A stretch of DNA of 33,833 bases, taken from contig JAUIAC010000032.1 of the NCBI GenBank assembly GCA_030425545.1, forward strand, positions 1 to 33,833, in the 5' to 3' direction. Under the pieces are notes generated by a model that was given only the letters and a program-made list of their open reading frames with translations, searched no databases and was not told the origin of the DNA. Shown here in pieces: positions 1-8,411 of this stretch. The position numbers and the translations under genes are program-made. Numbering within the stretch: the first letter of the stretch is position 1; each line of letters starts with the position of its first letter. Source of the stretch: a bacterium. GTDB lineage: Bacteria; Myxococcota_A; UBA9042.

Positions 1-1
1 C

Positions 2-469
2 CATGTGCTCGACGATCCCGTGACGCAGGAGTGGGGTCGGCCGGGCGACGCGGCCTTCTGGATGCTCGGCGCGAAGGGGCTCATGCGCTGGGAGGCCGAG
101 GACCTGCACCCGGTCACCGGCGCACCTCAGGTGACGAGCTGGCATCTGGATCCTGCGGGCCGCCTCGCGGGGCTCGACGCCAAAGGCGCGCTTCTCCGCC
201 TGCAGACGACACCGCCGGTGGCCAAGCCGCCAGTCACTTGGGACGCCGACGTGAAGCCGATCTACGTCAAGGCCTGCAAGCTCTGTCACGGCGAAGACGG
301 GGTAAACACAAAACTCCATGTTCCTGCGGAGTGGAAGAAGCGGTACGATAAGATCCTGAAGAACGTGACGAGCGGCGCGATGCCCTTGCCGCCAAACCAA
401 CCCCTGACTCCTGGTGAGATCGCGCTGATCAAGACCTGGAAGAAGGACGGTTTCAAGGAGTCACCATGA
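2..469 (+). CDS. Cytochrome-c-like domain protein, 5'-truncated by the window edge
   Basis: The reading frame is open from the first bases, so only the C-terminal ~155 residues are visible; a GTG at 5 is probably internal. The visible part ends in a compact heme-c-type domain: a V-K-P-I-Y stretch, then C-K-L-C-H (a CxxCH heme attachment site) followed by G-E-D-G, and a downstream GAMP Met motif that could give the distal axial ligand. This resembles the small cytochrome c domains (PSCyt1-like) that accompany DUF1549/DUF1501 genes. The part before it has G-x-L repeats (GRLAGLDAKGALLRL) that could be the end of a beta-propeller. The stop overlaps the next start by 4 bp (ATGA), so the two are probably translationally coupled. 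A covalently bound heme implies an exported protein, but the signal peptide is outside the window. Substrate unknown. Confidence 0.75.
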   Translation, partial: HVLDDPVTQEWGRPGDAAFWMLGAKGLMRWEAEDLHPVTGAPQVTSWHLDPAGRLAGLDAKGALLRLQTTPPVAKPPVTWDADVKPIYVKACKLCHGEDGVNTKLHVPAEWKKRYDKILKNVTSGAMPLPPNQPLTPGEIALIKTWKKDGFKESP

Positions 470-2055
470 CCCCCTCTCTCGGACGCTGGCGACGGGTCGC
501 CTTGGCGCTCGCCGTCGTCTCGCTCGCCGCGAGCGCCCACGCCGCGCCGCCGATGAGCAGCGCGCAGCAGGCGTGCCCCGTGGACGCACCCAAGCTCGAC
601 CGGTTCACCTTCTTGCGGGCGCTCAGCCTGGACCTGCGGGGCACCATCCCGTCGGTGTCGGAGCTGCAGGCGGTGGCGAGTGAGCCCGACGTGCCGGCGA
701 GCACCGTGGACGCCTGGCTCGCCTCGACCGCGTTCGCCTCGCAGGCGGTTCGGCGGCACCGCGACCTGCTGTGGAACAACATCACCAACGTGCGCGCGCC
801 GCAGAACCAGACCTACCTCCGGAAGTCGGGCCAGCTCTACTGGCGCGGCGGCGGCAACGTCGCCTTCTACGTGCGCGGCGACCGGGTGCCGTGTCTCAAC
901 AAGCCCGCCACTTGGGACGCCGACGGCCACCTGGTCTTCGAAGAGCAGGCCGACGGCACCAAGCGCGAGGGCTACGTCCTGGTGTCGCCCTACTGGGCTC
1001 CCAACACGAAGATCAAGGTCTGCGGCCACGACGCCCAGGCGACTGTGGCCTCGCCGACGGGCAAGGTCTGCGGCCAGGCGGGCACCTACTACGACCCCTA
1101 CTGCGGCTGCGGTCCTCAGCTGCGCTGGTGCCACTACGGCGCCACCAGCACGGAGATGATGCGGGCCTTCGCCTCGAGCATGGAGCGCTCGGTCGCCGAG
1201 ATCATCAAGGACGACCGGCCCTACACGGACCTGTTCACCAACAAGACGATGTGGGTCAACGGGCCCATCGTGTTCTTCTACCAGCACCAGCTGCACCAGA
1301 CCCGCATCCGCATGGAGCCGGCGCCGCTCGACGTCGCGAAGCTGCCGAAGCTCGCCTACACCGACAAAGACAAGTGGGTGAAGATCGAGCTCGGGGCCGA
1401 GCACGCGGGCTTGTTGACCCACCCGGCCTTCCTGCTGCGCTACCAGACCAACCGAGCGCGTGCGTCGCTCTTTTACTCGACCTTCCTCTGCCAGCCCTTC
1501 ACGGCGCCCGACACCGGCATCGACGTGGCCGGGGTGGCCGCCGTGTCCGAGCCCGACCTGCAGAAGCGCTCTGGCTGCAAGTACTGCCACGGCCTGCTCG
1601 AGCCTGTGGCGGCGTTCTGGGGACGCTGGGTCGAGAGCGGCGCTGGCTACCTCAACAAGACCGACTTTCCCGAGTTCCGCGCCGACTGCGAGACCTGCGC
1701 GAAGACCGGTCAGCTCTGCAGCACGGAGTGCAACCGCTACTACATGACCAAGGCGCTCTCCGACTCGGAGAAGGCCTTCTTCGGCATGATGAACGCCTTC
1801 GTGTTCCGCCGTCCCGAGCACAAGCACCACGTGGCCCACGGGCCTCGGCTCATGGCCCTCGCGGCCGTGGCCGACAACCGGCTACCCCGGTGCGTCGCGC
1901 GCACCACGGCGGCCTGGCTCCTCGGTCGTGAGCTGACTCAGGCCGAGCTGCCGTGGGCGGACGAGCTGGCGCTGGACTTCGTCAAGGGCGGCTACCGCTA
2001 CCGCTCGCTGATTCGCGACGTGGTCCTGAGCGACACGTACCGGAGGGTCCGATGA
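466..2055 (+). CDS. Secreted DUF1549/DUF1592-like protein with one CxxCH motif
   Basis: 529 aa starting with an Arg-rich n-region, a hydrophobic core and a probable A-H-A cleavage site near residue 26, so Sec export is likely. The L-R-A-L-S-L-D-L-R-G-T-I-P-S stretch near residue 50 is typical of DUF1549/PSD-type proteins. A C-K-Y-C-H motif (coding bases ~1576-1590), followed by G-L-L-E-P, is typical of the DUF1588/DUF1592 part, where it marks a c-type heme site or a metal/disulfide site. Other cysteine clusters occur at CGCG (~1100) and in a CETC...CSTEC stretch (~1690-1730). The C-terminal YRSLIRDVVLSDTYRR is the usual ending of the family. Both ends overlap neighbours by 4 bp (ATGA), which makes a tight operon. 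The family is widespread in Planctomycetes and Myxococcota; its biochemical role is not established. Confidence 0.8.
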   Translation: MTPSLGRWRRVALALAVVSLAASAHAAPPMSSAQQACPVDAPKLDRFTFLRALSLDLRGTIPSVSELQAVASEPDVPASTVDAWLASTAFASQAVRRHRDLLWNNITNVRAPQNQTYLRKSGQLYWRGGGNVAFYVRGDRVPCLNKPATWDADGHLVFEEQADGTKREGYVLVSPYWAPNTKIKVCGHDAQATVASPTGKVCGQAGTYYDPYCGCGPQLRWCHYGATSTEMMRAFASSMERSVAEIIKDDRPYTDLFTNKTMWVNGPIVFFYQHQLHQTRIRMEPAPLDVAKLPKLAYTDKDKWVKIELGAEHAGLLTHPAFLLRYQTNRARASLFYSTFLCQPFTAPDTGIDVAGVAAVSEPDLQKRSGCKYCHGLLEPVAAFWGRWVESGAGYLNKTDFPEFRADCETCAKTGQLCSTECNRYYMTKALSDSEKAFFGMMNAFVFRRPEHKHHVAHGPRLMALAAVADNRLPRCVARTTAAWLLGRELTQAELPWADELALDFVKGGYRYRSLIRDVVLSDTYRRVR

Positions 2056-2969
2056 ACGCGTGGAACAGGGCGACCGCCCTCATCGTTCGCGGCTGCAGCG
2101 CGGCTGCCCTGGTGTGCTGCATAAGCGCGTGCGCCAAAGAGGCCACAGACGTGCAGCAGGTGCCCACCGAGGTGTCCGACCCCGGGACGGGCCTGGAGAA
2201 CCCAGCGGAGCGCAAGGCGGCCGACCAGGCGCCGGTGGACGAGACGCCGCGGCAGGGCGCCGGCGAGCGCACGCAGCGGCCGGTCGTGGATCCGGCGCCG
2301 CAAGCGCGTCCCAACGGGCCGCGGGACAACCCCACACCGCGCACGGGCGGGCTCGGCACGGGCGCGTCGGTCGACCTCGAGCCGCTCGACGAGCCGGAGT
2401 CTCAGAGCGGTGGCCTGGCCGGAGGGGTGGCGGTCGACGCCGCACCGACGCTGCCGCCGCCCACCCGCGTGCGCCGGCGCATGAACCTCGACCAGCTCGA
2501 GGCCGCCCTCCTGGCAGCCACCGGTGGCATCGGCTGGACCAACTCCAAGGGCGCGAGCGAGTTCGCGGCGCTCTCGCTGACCCTCGGCAAGCCCAACTAC
2601 ACCGACGTCACCAACGAGGACCTCGAGCCGGGCGCGCTCTTTCAGAAGTTCCTCAACGACGCCGCGCAGTCCGCGTGCAAGAAGCTGGCCGCCAAGGACG
2701 CGGCGCAGCCCACGGCGTCCAAGCGGGTGCTGATGTCCAAGGTCGGCCTCAAGGACACGCGTCAGAGCAACCCCGCCGGCGTCGACGCCAACCTCGCCGC
2801 GCTCATGCTGCGCTTCCACAGCCGCAGCGTGGACCCGAAGGCCAGCGAGCTGGAGCCTTGGCGCTTCCTCTTCGAGACCGCGACCAAGGTGAGCAAGAAC
2901 AAGCCCGACCAAGGGTGGCGCGCAGTGTGCGTGGCGTTGGTGTTGCACCCGCACTTCTACACCTACTAG
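2052..2969 (+). CDS. Lipoprotein of the DUF1501 cluster, unknown function
   Basis: The start at 2052 is chosen because it overlaps the upstream stop as ATGA and gives a good lipoprotein signal: a hydrophobic stretch ending in I-S-A-C with lipid-anchor Cys27. The frame could extend upstream to 1953, but that part lies over the previous gene and lacks a signal. The mature protein (305 aa with signal) has a long Pro/Asp/Glu/Gly-rich, probably unstructured linker (residues ~30-165). A folded C-terminal domain (~170-305) follows, with conserved-looking helices and the ending WRAVCVALVLHPHFYTY. Similar final segments (DW..VCVALLAHPDF-type) are seen in proteins encoded next to DUF1501/DUF1549 genes. 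It is probably an envelope-anchored partner of the two flanking proteins. No enzyme motif was recognised. Confidence 0.8.
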   Translation: MNAWNRATALIVRGCSAAALVCCISACAKEATDVQQVPTEVSDPGTGLENPAERKAADQAPVDETPRQGAGERTQRPVVDPAPQARPNGPRDNPTPRTGGLGTGASVDLEPLDEPESQSGGLAGGVAVDAAPTLPPPTRVRRRMNLDQLEAALLAATGGIGWTNSKGASEFAALSLTLGKPNYTDVTNEDLEPGALFQKFLNDAAQSACKKLAAKDAAQPTASKRVLMSKVGLKDTRQSNPAGVDANLAALMLRFHSRSVDPKASELEPWRFLFETATKVSKNKPDQGWRAVCVALVLHPHFYTY

Positions 2970-3030
2970 CGCACGCGCGTGGCACGGGCGCGCCACCCAG
3001 CGCGCTCCGCAGACACGGAGGACACCCGAC

Positions 3031-4455
3031 ATGAGTCGACACAGCAAAGGCTTCAGCCGCCGTGACTTTCTCCAGCGCTCGGCCCTCGTCGGGGCCGGCG
3101 CCGCGGCCCTCACCGCCGCGCCCGGCCCCTTCGAGCAGCTCGCATGGGCGGCCGGCAAGGAGGCGGGCTCGTCGCCTGCGGCGAAGGATCGCTACTACAT
3201 CTTCTGCTACTTCGCCGGTGGCTGGGACACGCTCCTGGCGCTCGATCCCAGAGACCCGGTCAAGTTCCACGCGGGCAACCTGTCCGTGACCCACATCGAG
3301 CCCGGCTACGAGAAGCTCGACGACGCGCCCAACGGCGGCAAGCCCACGCTGGTCAAGAACGCCGCGGGCAAGTCGGAGCTCTTCGGCTGCTACATCGGGG
3401 ATCTCGCCAAGCACTACGACAAGGTGGCCGTGGTTCGCGGCATGAGCATGGACACCCTCACGCACGAGGTGGGCCGGCGTCGCTTCCTCACGGGCAAGCC
3501 GCCGAGCGGGCTGCTCGCGCGCGGCTCCTCGGGCGCGACCTGGCTGGCGAGCATGCTGGGCAAGTCCGACATCATCCCGAACCTCGCGGTACGGGTGGAG
3601 AGCTACAACGTCGACCAGCCCAACTTTGCCACCGGGCTGAAGGTGGGCAGCGTGCCCGACCTGCTGCGTTCGCTGAAGGCCGACGCGAGCGCCATGCCCT
3701 CGAGCGTGGAGCAGCTGATCAACCTGACCCTGGCGCAGTCCGCCACCTGTCCGCAGGCCAAGGCGTCCAAGGCCTGGCAGGGGGCTGAGGTGTCTCGCCA
3801 GAAGGCCCGCGGCATGGTGGGTGGGGGCTTGGACCAGACCTTCAACTTCCAGGCGAAGACCCCGGCCATGGCCAAGCTGCGCGCCCACTACGGCATCGGC
3901 GCCTACGGCAGCGCCGCGTTGGCCAAGTCCGAGGCCCAGGCCGCTATGGCGGTGACGGCGATCACCAGCGGCATCAGCCGGGTGTGCAGCATCCAGTTCC
4001 CGCTGCTGGACGCGCACTTCGACGACTGGGCGACGACGCACGGGCCCCAGCAGCAGGCCGGCTTCAACACGGTCGCCCGCATGATCGAGGACCTCCAGAG
4101 CCGCCCCTACCCGGGGGGTGGGACGTGGCTGGACCACACCACCATCGTCGGCTTCTCGGAGTTCAGCCGCACCTCGCTGCTCAACCAGCGGGGCGGCCGC
4201 GACCACGCCCTCACCAACGCCTGCTTTGTGGCCGGCGCGGGCATCAAGGGCGGTCAGGTCATCGGCGCGAGCGGCGACGTGGCCTTGGCGCCGACCAAGA
4301 CGAACCTGCAGACCGGCGAGAGCGACAACAGCAACGGCGAGGTCATCAAGCCGGAGCACATCTACCGCACGCTGCTCCACGACCTCGGGGTGACGAAAGA
4401 TGTCGCTGACATGCGGGTGCCGCCGATCCTCGCGATGCTGAAGAAGACCACCTGA
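3031..4455 (+). CDS. DUF1501 family protein, Tat-exported
   Basis: 474 aa. The N-terminus carries a twin-arginine signal (S-R-R-D-F-L-Q, residues 9-15) followed by an Ala-rich hydrophobic region and a likely AWA cleavage site near residue 40, so it should be exported folded. The body matches the DUF1501 (alkaline-phosphatase/sulfatase-superfamily-like) layout: FAGGWDT near residue 68, an HEVGRRRFLTG stretch near 150, FSEFSRT near 380 and a GGRDHA stretch near 390, followed by an Asn/Gly-rich segment. Acidic and histidine residues in these motifs could bind metal. It lies 61 bp downstream of the lipoprotein gene and probably belongs to the same operon. DUF1501 proteins usually accompany PSCyt/DUF1549 proteins, as here. 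The substrate is unknown. Confidence 0.92.
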   Translation: MSRHSKGFSRRDFLQRSALVGAGAAALTAAPGPFEQLAWAAGKEAGSSPAAKDRYYIFCYFAGGWDTLLALDPRDPVKFHAGNLSVTHIEPGYEKLDDAPNGGKPTLVKNAAGKSELFGCYIGDLAKHYDKVAVVRGMSMDTLTHEVGRRRFLTGKPPSGLLARGSSGATWLASMLGKSDIIPNLAVRVESYNVDQPNFATGLKVGSVPDLLRSLKADASAMPSSVEQLINLTLAQSATCPQAKASKAWQGAEVSRQKARGMVGGGLDQTFNFQAKTPAMAKLRAHYGIGAYGSAALAKSEAQAAMAVTAITSGISRVCSIQFPLLDAHFDDWATTHGPQQQAGFNTVARMIEDLQSRPYPGGGTWLDHTTIVGFSEFSRTSLLNQRGGRDHALTNACFVAGAGIKGGQVIGASGDVALAPTKTNLQTGESDNSNGEVIKPEHIYRTLLHDLGVTKDVADMRVPPILAMLKKTT

Positions 4456-4544
4456 CGCGGCCGACGCGTCGCGCGGCTCTCGCCGCTGCGACCTGCCATG
4501 GCAGCCGCCGCCACCGTGACGCCCAGCTCCGAGCGCGGGCGGAG

Positions 4545-4576
4545 CGGGCCGACACGGGCCGACACGGGCCGACACG
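4545..4576. repeat. Short 10-bp direct repeat in a gene-free stretch
   Basis: The unit gacacgggcc occurs twice exactly (4551-4570) with partial copies on both sides, about 120 bp before the start of the cysteine-rich lipoprotein gene. The rest of the 239-bp gap (4456-4694) shows a 12-bp palindrome, ctgccatggcag (4493-4504), just after the DUF1501 stop. No clear promoter or terminator was found. Confidence 0.6.
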
Positions 4577-4694
4577 CGAACGTTGCGTAGGCCGCCGGCT
4601 CAGGTGTCGAACCATTGCGCCGCCCTTGTGGCGCCCGCCGGCCCCCCGTACGTTGCACGCGGGACGGCCTGACGAACGACAAGAGGGAACCACC

Positions 4695-6842
4695 ATGCTC
4701 CAACGACTCGCGCTTCTGTCGATGCTCACCCTGGCCGCCGCGTGCGGCACGGACCAGACCGCCGGCGGACCGACCGTTGGCGGCGCGGGCGGCGACACGA
4801 CGACGGACACCACGGCGTCCGACAGCGGCGCCGTGACCGACGGCGGAGCCGTGACGGACAGCGACGGCGGCGGCGGTCTCTGCGGCGACGGCACCTGCGA
4901 TCCTGGTGAGTCGCAGGCGTCCTGCCCGCTGGACTGCAAGGGCACCCCGACCGGTGGCCCTGTGGCCTGTCTGAAGAGCAAGTGCAGCGCCCAGACGACC
5001 CAGTGCGAGGCCGACAAGGCGTGCGTCAGCTTCTTGGCCTGCGCCAGCAAGTGCGACGGCCTCGCGTGCGTTCAGAGCTGCCTGCAGCAGGGCGGCGAGC
5101 CGGGCAAGCCGGTGAAGCGTGTGCTGCAGTGCGGCAGCAGCAGCCAGTGCTTCGACACGCCCAAGCCCACGTGTGGCGACGGCGGCTGCAGCGCCGGTGA
5201 GTCGGCGACGTCGTGCCCGCAGGACTGCGCCAAGCCCGTGGTCTGCGGCAACGGTAAGTGTGAGCTCGGCGAGACGCTCGACAGCTGCCCGAAGGACTGC
5301 GGCAGCCAGGGCCCCGTGTGCGGCAACGGCAAGTGTGAGGGACCCCAGGAGAACGCCAAGACCTGCCCCAAGGACTGCCAGCAGGCCTCGGACTCGTGCG
5401 TCGGCAAGTGCGGCAAGTTCAACGGCAACAACGCGTGCGCCTGCGACAAGCAGTGCAGCCAGTTCGGCGACTGCTGCAAGGACTACAAGGCGGTGTGTGG
5501 CGGCGGCAGCTCGGCGGTGTGTGGCAACGGCAAGTGCGAAGACGGCGAGAGCGCCAAGAGCTGCCCCAAGGACTGCAGCGACGTGGACCCCATCTCGTGC
5601 GCCAAGGCGAAGTGCCCCAAGGAGTACGCGCAGTGCCAGGACAACGCCACCTGCGGCAAGCTGCTGAGCTGCTTCACCCAGTGCAAGCCAGGCGACGACG
5701 ACTGCTACGAGAAGTGCGGCGACGCCTTTGGCGACAACCCGCCCAAGTCGTTCCTGGTGCTGGCGCAGTGCGCGGAGAAGAACGGCTGCGGCGGCGGTAG
5801 CCCGGGGCCTGTGTGCGGCGACGGCCAGTGCGAGGACGGGGAGCAGAAGACGTGCCCCTCGGACTGCCAGCCTCCCGGCCCGGTGTGCGGCAACGGCAAG
5901 TGCGAGCAGGGCGAGAACGCGTTCATGTGCCCCAAGGACTGCCAGCAGACCAAGCCGGTGTGCGGGGACGGCAAGTGCCAGGGACCGCAGGAGAACCAGC
6001 TGACCTGCCCGAAGGACTGCGGCGGCATCCAGGACCTGATGACCTGCGCCAAGAACAAGTGCAGCGACAGCTACAAGAAGTGCGAGGGCGACGCGGCGTG
6101 CAAGAAGGCGCTCGACTGCATGGCCGGTTGCAAAGACACGGGCTGCCTGCAGTCGTGCGCGTTCAAGAACCAGGGGGCTTGGAACACCTTTGGCCCGCTC
6201 GCGCAGTGCGCGCAGCAGAAGGGGTGCCTGTCCGGGGGCAGCACGGGGCCGACCTGCGGCGACGGCAAGTGCGAGCAGGGCGAGAGCCCGAGCTCCTGTC
6301 CGAAGGACTGCAGCGGCCCGGTGTGCGGCAACGGCCAGTGTGAGCCGGGCGAGGGGCCGAAGAGCTGCCCGAAGGACTGCGGTCCGAGCACCACCTGCGG
6401 TGACGGCAAGTGCCAGTTCCCGCAGGAGGACACGAAGACCTGCCCGGCCGACTGTAAGGCCGCGGACCTGACCTGCAAGGGCAGCGGCTGCAGCGGGCAG
6501 GGCACGGGCGGCTGCTGGTGTGACAACGTCTGCGAGAAGGCCGGCGACTGCTGCCCGGACAAGGTGGCGGTGTGCGGCAGCAACAACACGCCCACGTGCG
6601 GCAACGGCCAGTGCGAGCAGGGCGAGACCGCTCAGAGCTGCCCCAAGGACTGCCAGAAGCCACAGCCCGTGTGTGGCGACGGGGTCTGCGCGGCCACCGC
6701 GGGAGAGACCGAGAAGACCTGCCCGAAGGACTGCGCGACGTCGACCAAGCCTTGCGCGAAGAAGAGCGACTGCGCCGACGCCGAGGTGTGCTGCGGCAAG
6801 CCGAACGGCAACGTCTGCGTCCCCGCCGGCCAGTGTTTTTAG
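4695..6842 (+). CDS. Cysteine-rich modular lipoprotein with two somatomedin-B-like domains
   Basis: The start at 4695 is preceded by AAGAGGGA and begins a lipoprotein signal (T-L-A-A-A-C, lipid-anchor Cys17); a longer frame from 4626 lacks this. The 715-aa product is almost entirely disulfide modules. Thirteen ~20-residue modules follow the pattern C-G-(D/N)-G-x-C-x-x-G-E-x(4)-C-P-x-D-C. Three ~60-residue modules begin C-(A/L)-K-x-K-C. Two 34-residue domains (residues 235-268 and 594-627) have the eight-Cys pattern C-x(3,4)-C-x(7,8)-C-x-C-x3-C-x5-CC-x6-C of somatomedin B. The order is: module 1, 60-mer, modules 2-4, SMB, module 5, 60-mer, modules 6-8, 60-mer, modules 9-11, SMB, modules 12-13, then a Cys-rich tail. 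It is probably a rigid, lipid-anchored surface stalk or adhesin. It lies downstream of the DUF1501 cluster in the same orientation but 240 bp away. Export and lipidation are inferred. Confidence 0.88.
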   Translation: MLQRLALLSMLTLAAACGTDQTAGGPTVGGAGGDTTTDTTASDSGAVTDGGAVTDSDGGGGLCGDGTCDPGESQASCPLDCKGTPTGGPVACLKSKCSAQTTQCEADKACVSFLACASKCDGLACVQSCLQQGGEPGKPVKRVLQCGSSSQCFDTPKPTCGDGGCSAGESATSCPQDCAKPVVCGNGKCELGETLDSCPKDCGSQGPVCGNGKCEGPQENAKTCPKDCQQASDSCVGKCGKFNGNNACACDKQCSQFGDCCKDYKAVCGGGSSAVCGNGKCEDGESAKSCPKDCSDVDPISCAKAKCPKEYAQCQDNATCGKLLSCFTQCKPGDDDCYEKCGDAFGDNPPKSFLVLAQCAEKNGCGGGSPGPVCGDGQCEDGEQKTCPSDCQPPGPVCGNGKCEQGENAFMCPKDCQQTKPVCGDGKCQGPQENQLTCPKDCGGIQDLMTCAKNKCSDSYKKCEGDAACKKALDCMAGCKDTGCLQSCAFKNQGAWNTFGPLAQCAQQKGCLSGGSTGPTCGDGKCEQGESPSSCPKDCSGPVCGNGQCEPGEGPKSCPKDCGPSTTCGDGKCQFPQEDTKTCPADCKAADLTCKGSGCSGQGTGGCWCDNVCEKAGDCCPDKVAVCGSNNTPTCGNGQCEQGETAQSCPKDCQKPQPVCGDGVCAATAGETEKTCPKDCATSTKPCAKKSDCADAEVCCGKPNGNVCVPAGQCF

Positions 6843-6872
6843 TCGCCTAGAGAGGGGCTCGGACCCGCCGGA

Positions 6873-7265
6873 TCAGCTTCCGGGCGCGGTGTCCGCTGTG
6901 GGCAGCGACCACACGGCCAGCTCGTTGCCGCTCGGGTCCGCGAAGTGAAAGCGACGCCCGCCGGGAAAGTCGAAGGGCGGCGTGACGACGGAGCCGCCTG
7001 CGGCGGTCACGGCCGCCAGCGTGGCGTCGAGGTCGTCTGAGACCAGGATCACCAGGGGGCCCCCTCGCACGCCTGCGCGCTCGGCGTCGACGCAGAGGCC
7101 GCCGGCCTCGCCGCCCTCGCGGATGATGCCCGTGTAGGCGGGGCCGTAGTCGTTGTAGGTCCAGCCGAAGGCGGCTGCGTAGAAGCGCCGCGCGGCGCCC
7201 ATGTCGGTGACCGGGATCTCGACGTAGTCGATGCTGTGGTGGCGAGGTGCGGTCGGCGCGGTCAT
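6873..7265 (-). CDS. VOC (glyoxalase/bleomycin-resistance fold) family protein
   Basis: 130 aa with the classic vicinal-oxygen-chelate layout. An N-terminal beta strand (D-Y-V-E-I-P-V-T-D) leads to a helix with A-R-R-F-Y-A-A-A-F-G-W, a Gly-rich middle, a D-D-L-D-A-T-L-A-A-V helix and a C-terminal strand (F-A-D-P-S-G-N-E-L-A-V-W). The length fits a single-domain VOC protein of the type often annotated as a glyoxalase-like enzyme; the specific reaction cannot be read from the sequence. The ATG at 7265 has AGGA six bases upstream. No signal peptide, so cytoplasmic. It is convergent with the cysteine-rich lipoprotein gene (30-bp gap) and lies downstream of the barrel-like lipoprotein gene on the same strand. 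Confidence 0.88.
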   Translation of the reverse strand: MTAPTAPRHHSIDYVEIPVTDMGAARRFYAAAFGWTYNDYGPAYTGIIREGGEAGGLCVDAERAGVRGGPLVILVSDDLDATLAAVTAAGGSVVTPPFDFPGGRRFHFADPSGNELAVWSLPTADTAPGS

Positions 7266-7352
7266 GGCAATCCTGGGCCGGCAGGCTCGGGCTGCCCTGC
7301 TGGGTCGTTTGTGGTTCGTGGGGCGGCGTTTGGTCGGCCCGAGGGTCGCGTC

Positions 7353-8225
7353 TCAGCGGCCTGGCTGACCGGAGGGCGCGGCGCCAGGCGGCTGCGCGGC
7401 GGGGGCCGGCTGTGGCGCCGGCTGTGGCGCCGCGGCGGGCGGCAGGGGCTGCGCGGCCGGAGTCGGTCCGTAGCGCGGCGGCGGCGGAGCCCTGCGCTCT
7501 GGCGTGCCGCCGACGTTGAAGAAGAAGGCCACGTGTACCTGGGCGAGGCCGCGGAGCCCGTCCATGTCCGCGGAGGCGTTGAGCACGTGAAGGCGGGTGG
7601 CCTCGATGAAGAGCCCGAAGTCGTGGCCGACCCGGACGCCGGCTGTGGCGCCGAACATGTGCCAGTAGTCGCTGGCGTTGGAGCTGCTGGTCTGTGAGCT
7701 GCCCGACGCGATGCGCGCGTAGTACTTGGGCGACGCGTACAGGGCGATCCACTTCGACACGTCGTACGACAGGTAGACCGGCACAAAGAGGTCGACGACG
7801 CTCATGTCGACGTCGAGGAACGAGAAGCTCTGGTACCCGAGGCCCGCGCCGACCGCCACGGCGAAGTTGGGCGTGTCCACGAGCTGCAGCTTCACGTCGG
7901 CCATGACGCTGCTCGGCAGGCTGACCTTGAGCCCAGCGTCGACGTAGTCGGTGATGCCGAAGCGCGCGCCGAACTCGATCTCGGGCACGGGGACCGAGCT
8001 CTCGGTGAGCGCGCCCTGGATCTCATTGCCGTTCTGATCGAAGGAGCTGGAGCGCGAGGCCTCGGTGAGGGTGACGGAGCCCGCGCCGCCCTGGACCTGG
8101 ACCTGGCCGGGGCGCAGCGTGCGGGCTGTCTGCACGCTGGAGATGCTGACGCACCCAGGGGCCAGCGCCGCGGCGCAGAGCAGGGCGGCGAGCGCAGAGG
8201 GGCGAGTCGGGGTTGCGGCGCGCAT
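7353..8225 (-). CDS. Outer-membrane barrel-like lipoprotein with Pro/Ala-rich tail
   Basis: 290 aa. The start at 8225 is preceded by AGGAG with good spacing and gives a lipoprotein signal (L-A-P-G-C, Cys25); the open frame further upstream (to 8909) covers the opposite gene and is not used. After the signal come alternating hydrophobic/polar strands with glycine turns (VPEIEFGARFGITDYVDAGL, AVAVGAGLGYQSF, LFVPVYLSYDV, FGATAGVRVGHDFGLFIEAT), ending in a strand V-H-V-A-F-F-F. This is typical of small beta-barrel or OmpA-barrel-like proteins found in Myxococcota. The last ~45 residues are Pro/Ala/Gln-rich and probably span the periplasm or a cell-surface layer. It is divergent from the DUF4265 gene with a 186-bp gap that must hold both promoters. 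No specific function was recognised. Confidence 0.8.
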   Translation of the reverse strand: MRAATPTRPSALAALLCAAALAPGCVSISSVQTARTLRPGQVQVQGGAGSVTLTEASRSSSFDQNGNEIQGALTESSVPVPEIEFGARFGITDYVDAGLKVSLPSSVMADVKLQLVDTPNFAVAVGAGLGYQSFSFLDVDMSVVDLFVPVYLSYDVSKWIALYASPKYYARIASGSSQTSSSNASDYWHMFGATAGVRVGHDFGLFIEATRLHVLNASADMDGLRGLAQVHVAFFFNVGGTPERRAPPPPRYGPTPAAQPLPPAAAPQPAPQPAPAAQPPGAAPSGQPGR

Positions 8226-8411
8226 GGAGGCTCCTGTCGCGGCCGGACGATCCCGTGGCTCGCGACCGTGTGCGAGCGGGGCCGGCGTGGCGTGCGTGTG
8301 GGACGTCGCGACTATCCCGAATCGCAGCCGCGCTGGCAATGCGCGGCACGGGAGCGCTGGCGCGTGGCTCACGGCCATGCGATACCGCCGGTCTGCTGGA
8401 GGCACGCAGTC

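Noticed and set aside
286..3158. Long minus-strand frames opposite the DUF1549 and lipoprotein genes
   Set aside because: They are Arg/Gly/Leu-rich, overlap well-supported genes with export signals and family motifs, and have no motif of their own.
4493..4504. Palindrome after the DUF1501 gene as a terminator
   Set aside because: A 12-bp palindrome with no loop and no T run cannot form a good hairpin terminator.
5072..6604. Minus-strand frames rich in Cys/His/Pro/Leu opposite the Cys-rich lipoprotein
   Set aside because: They mirror the repeated codons of the real gene. There is no start signal, and the repeats are phase artefacts.
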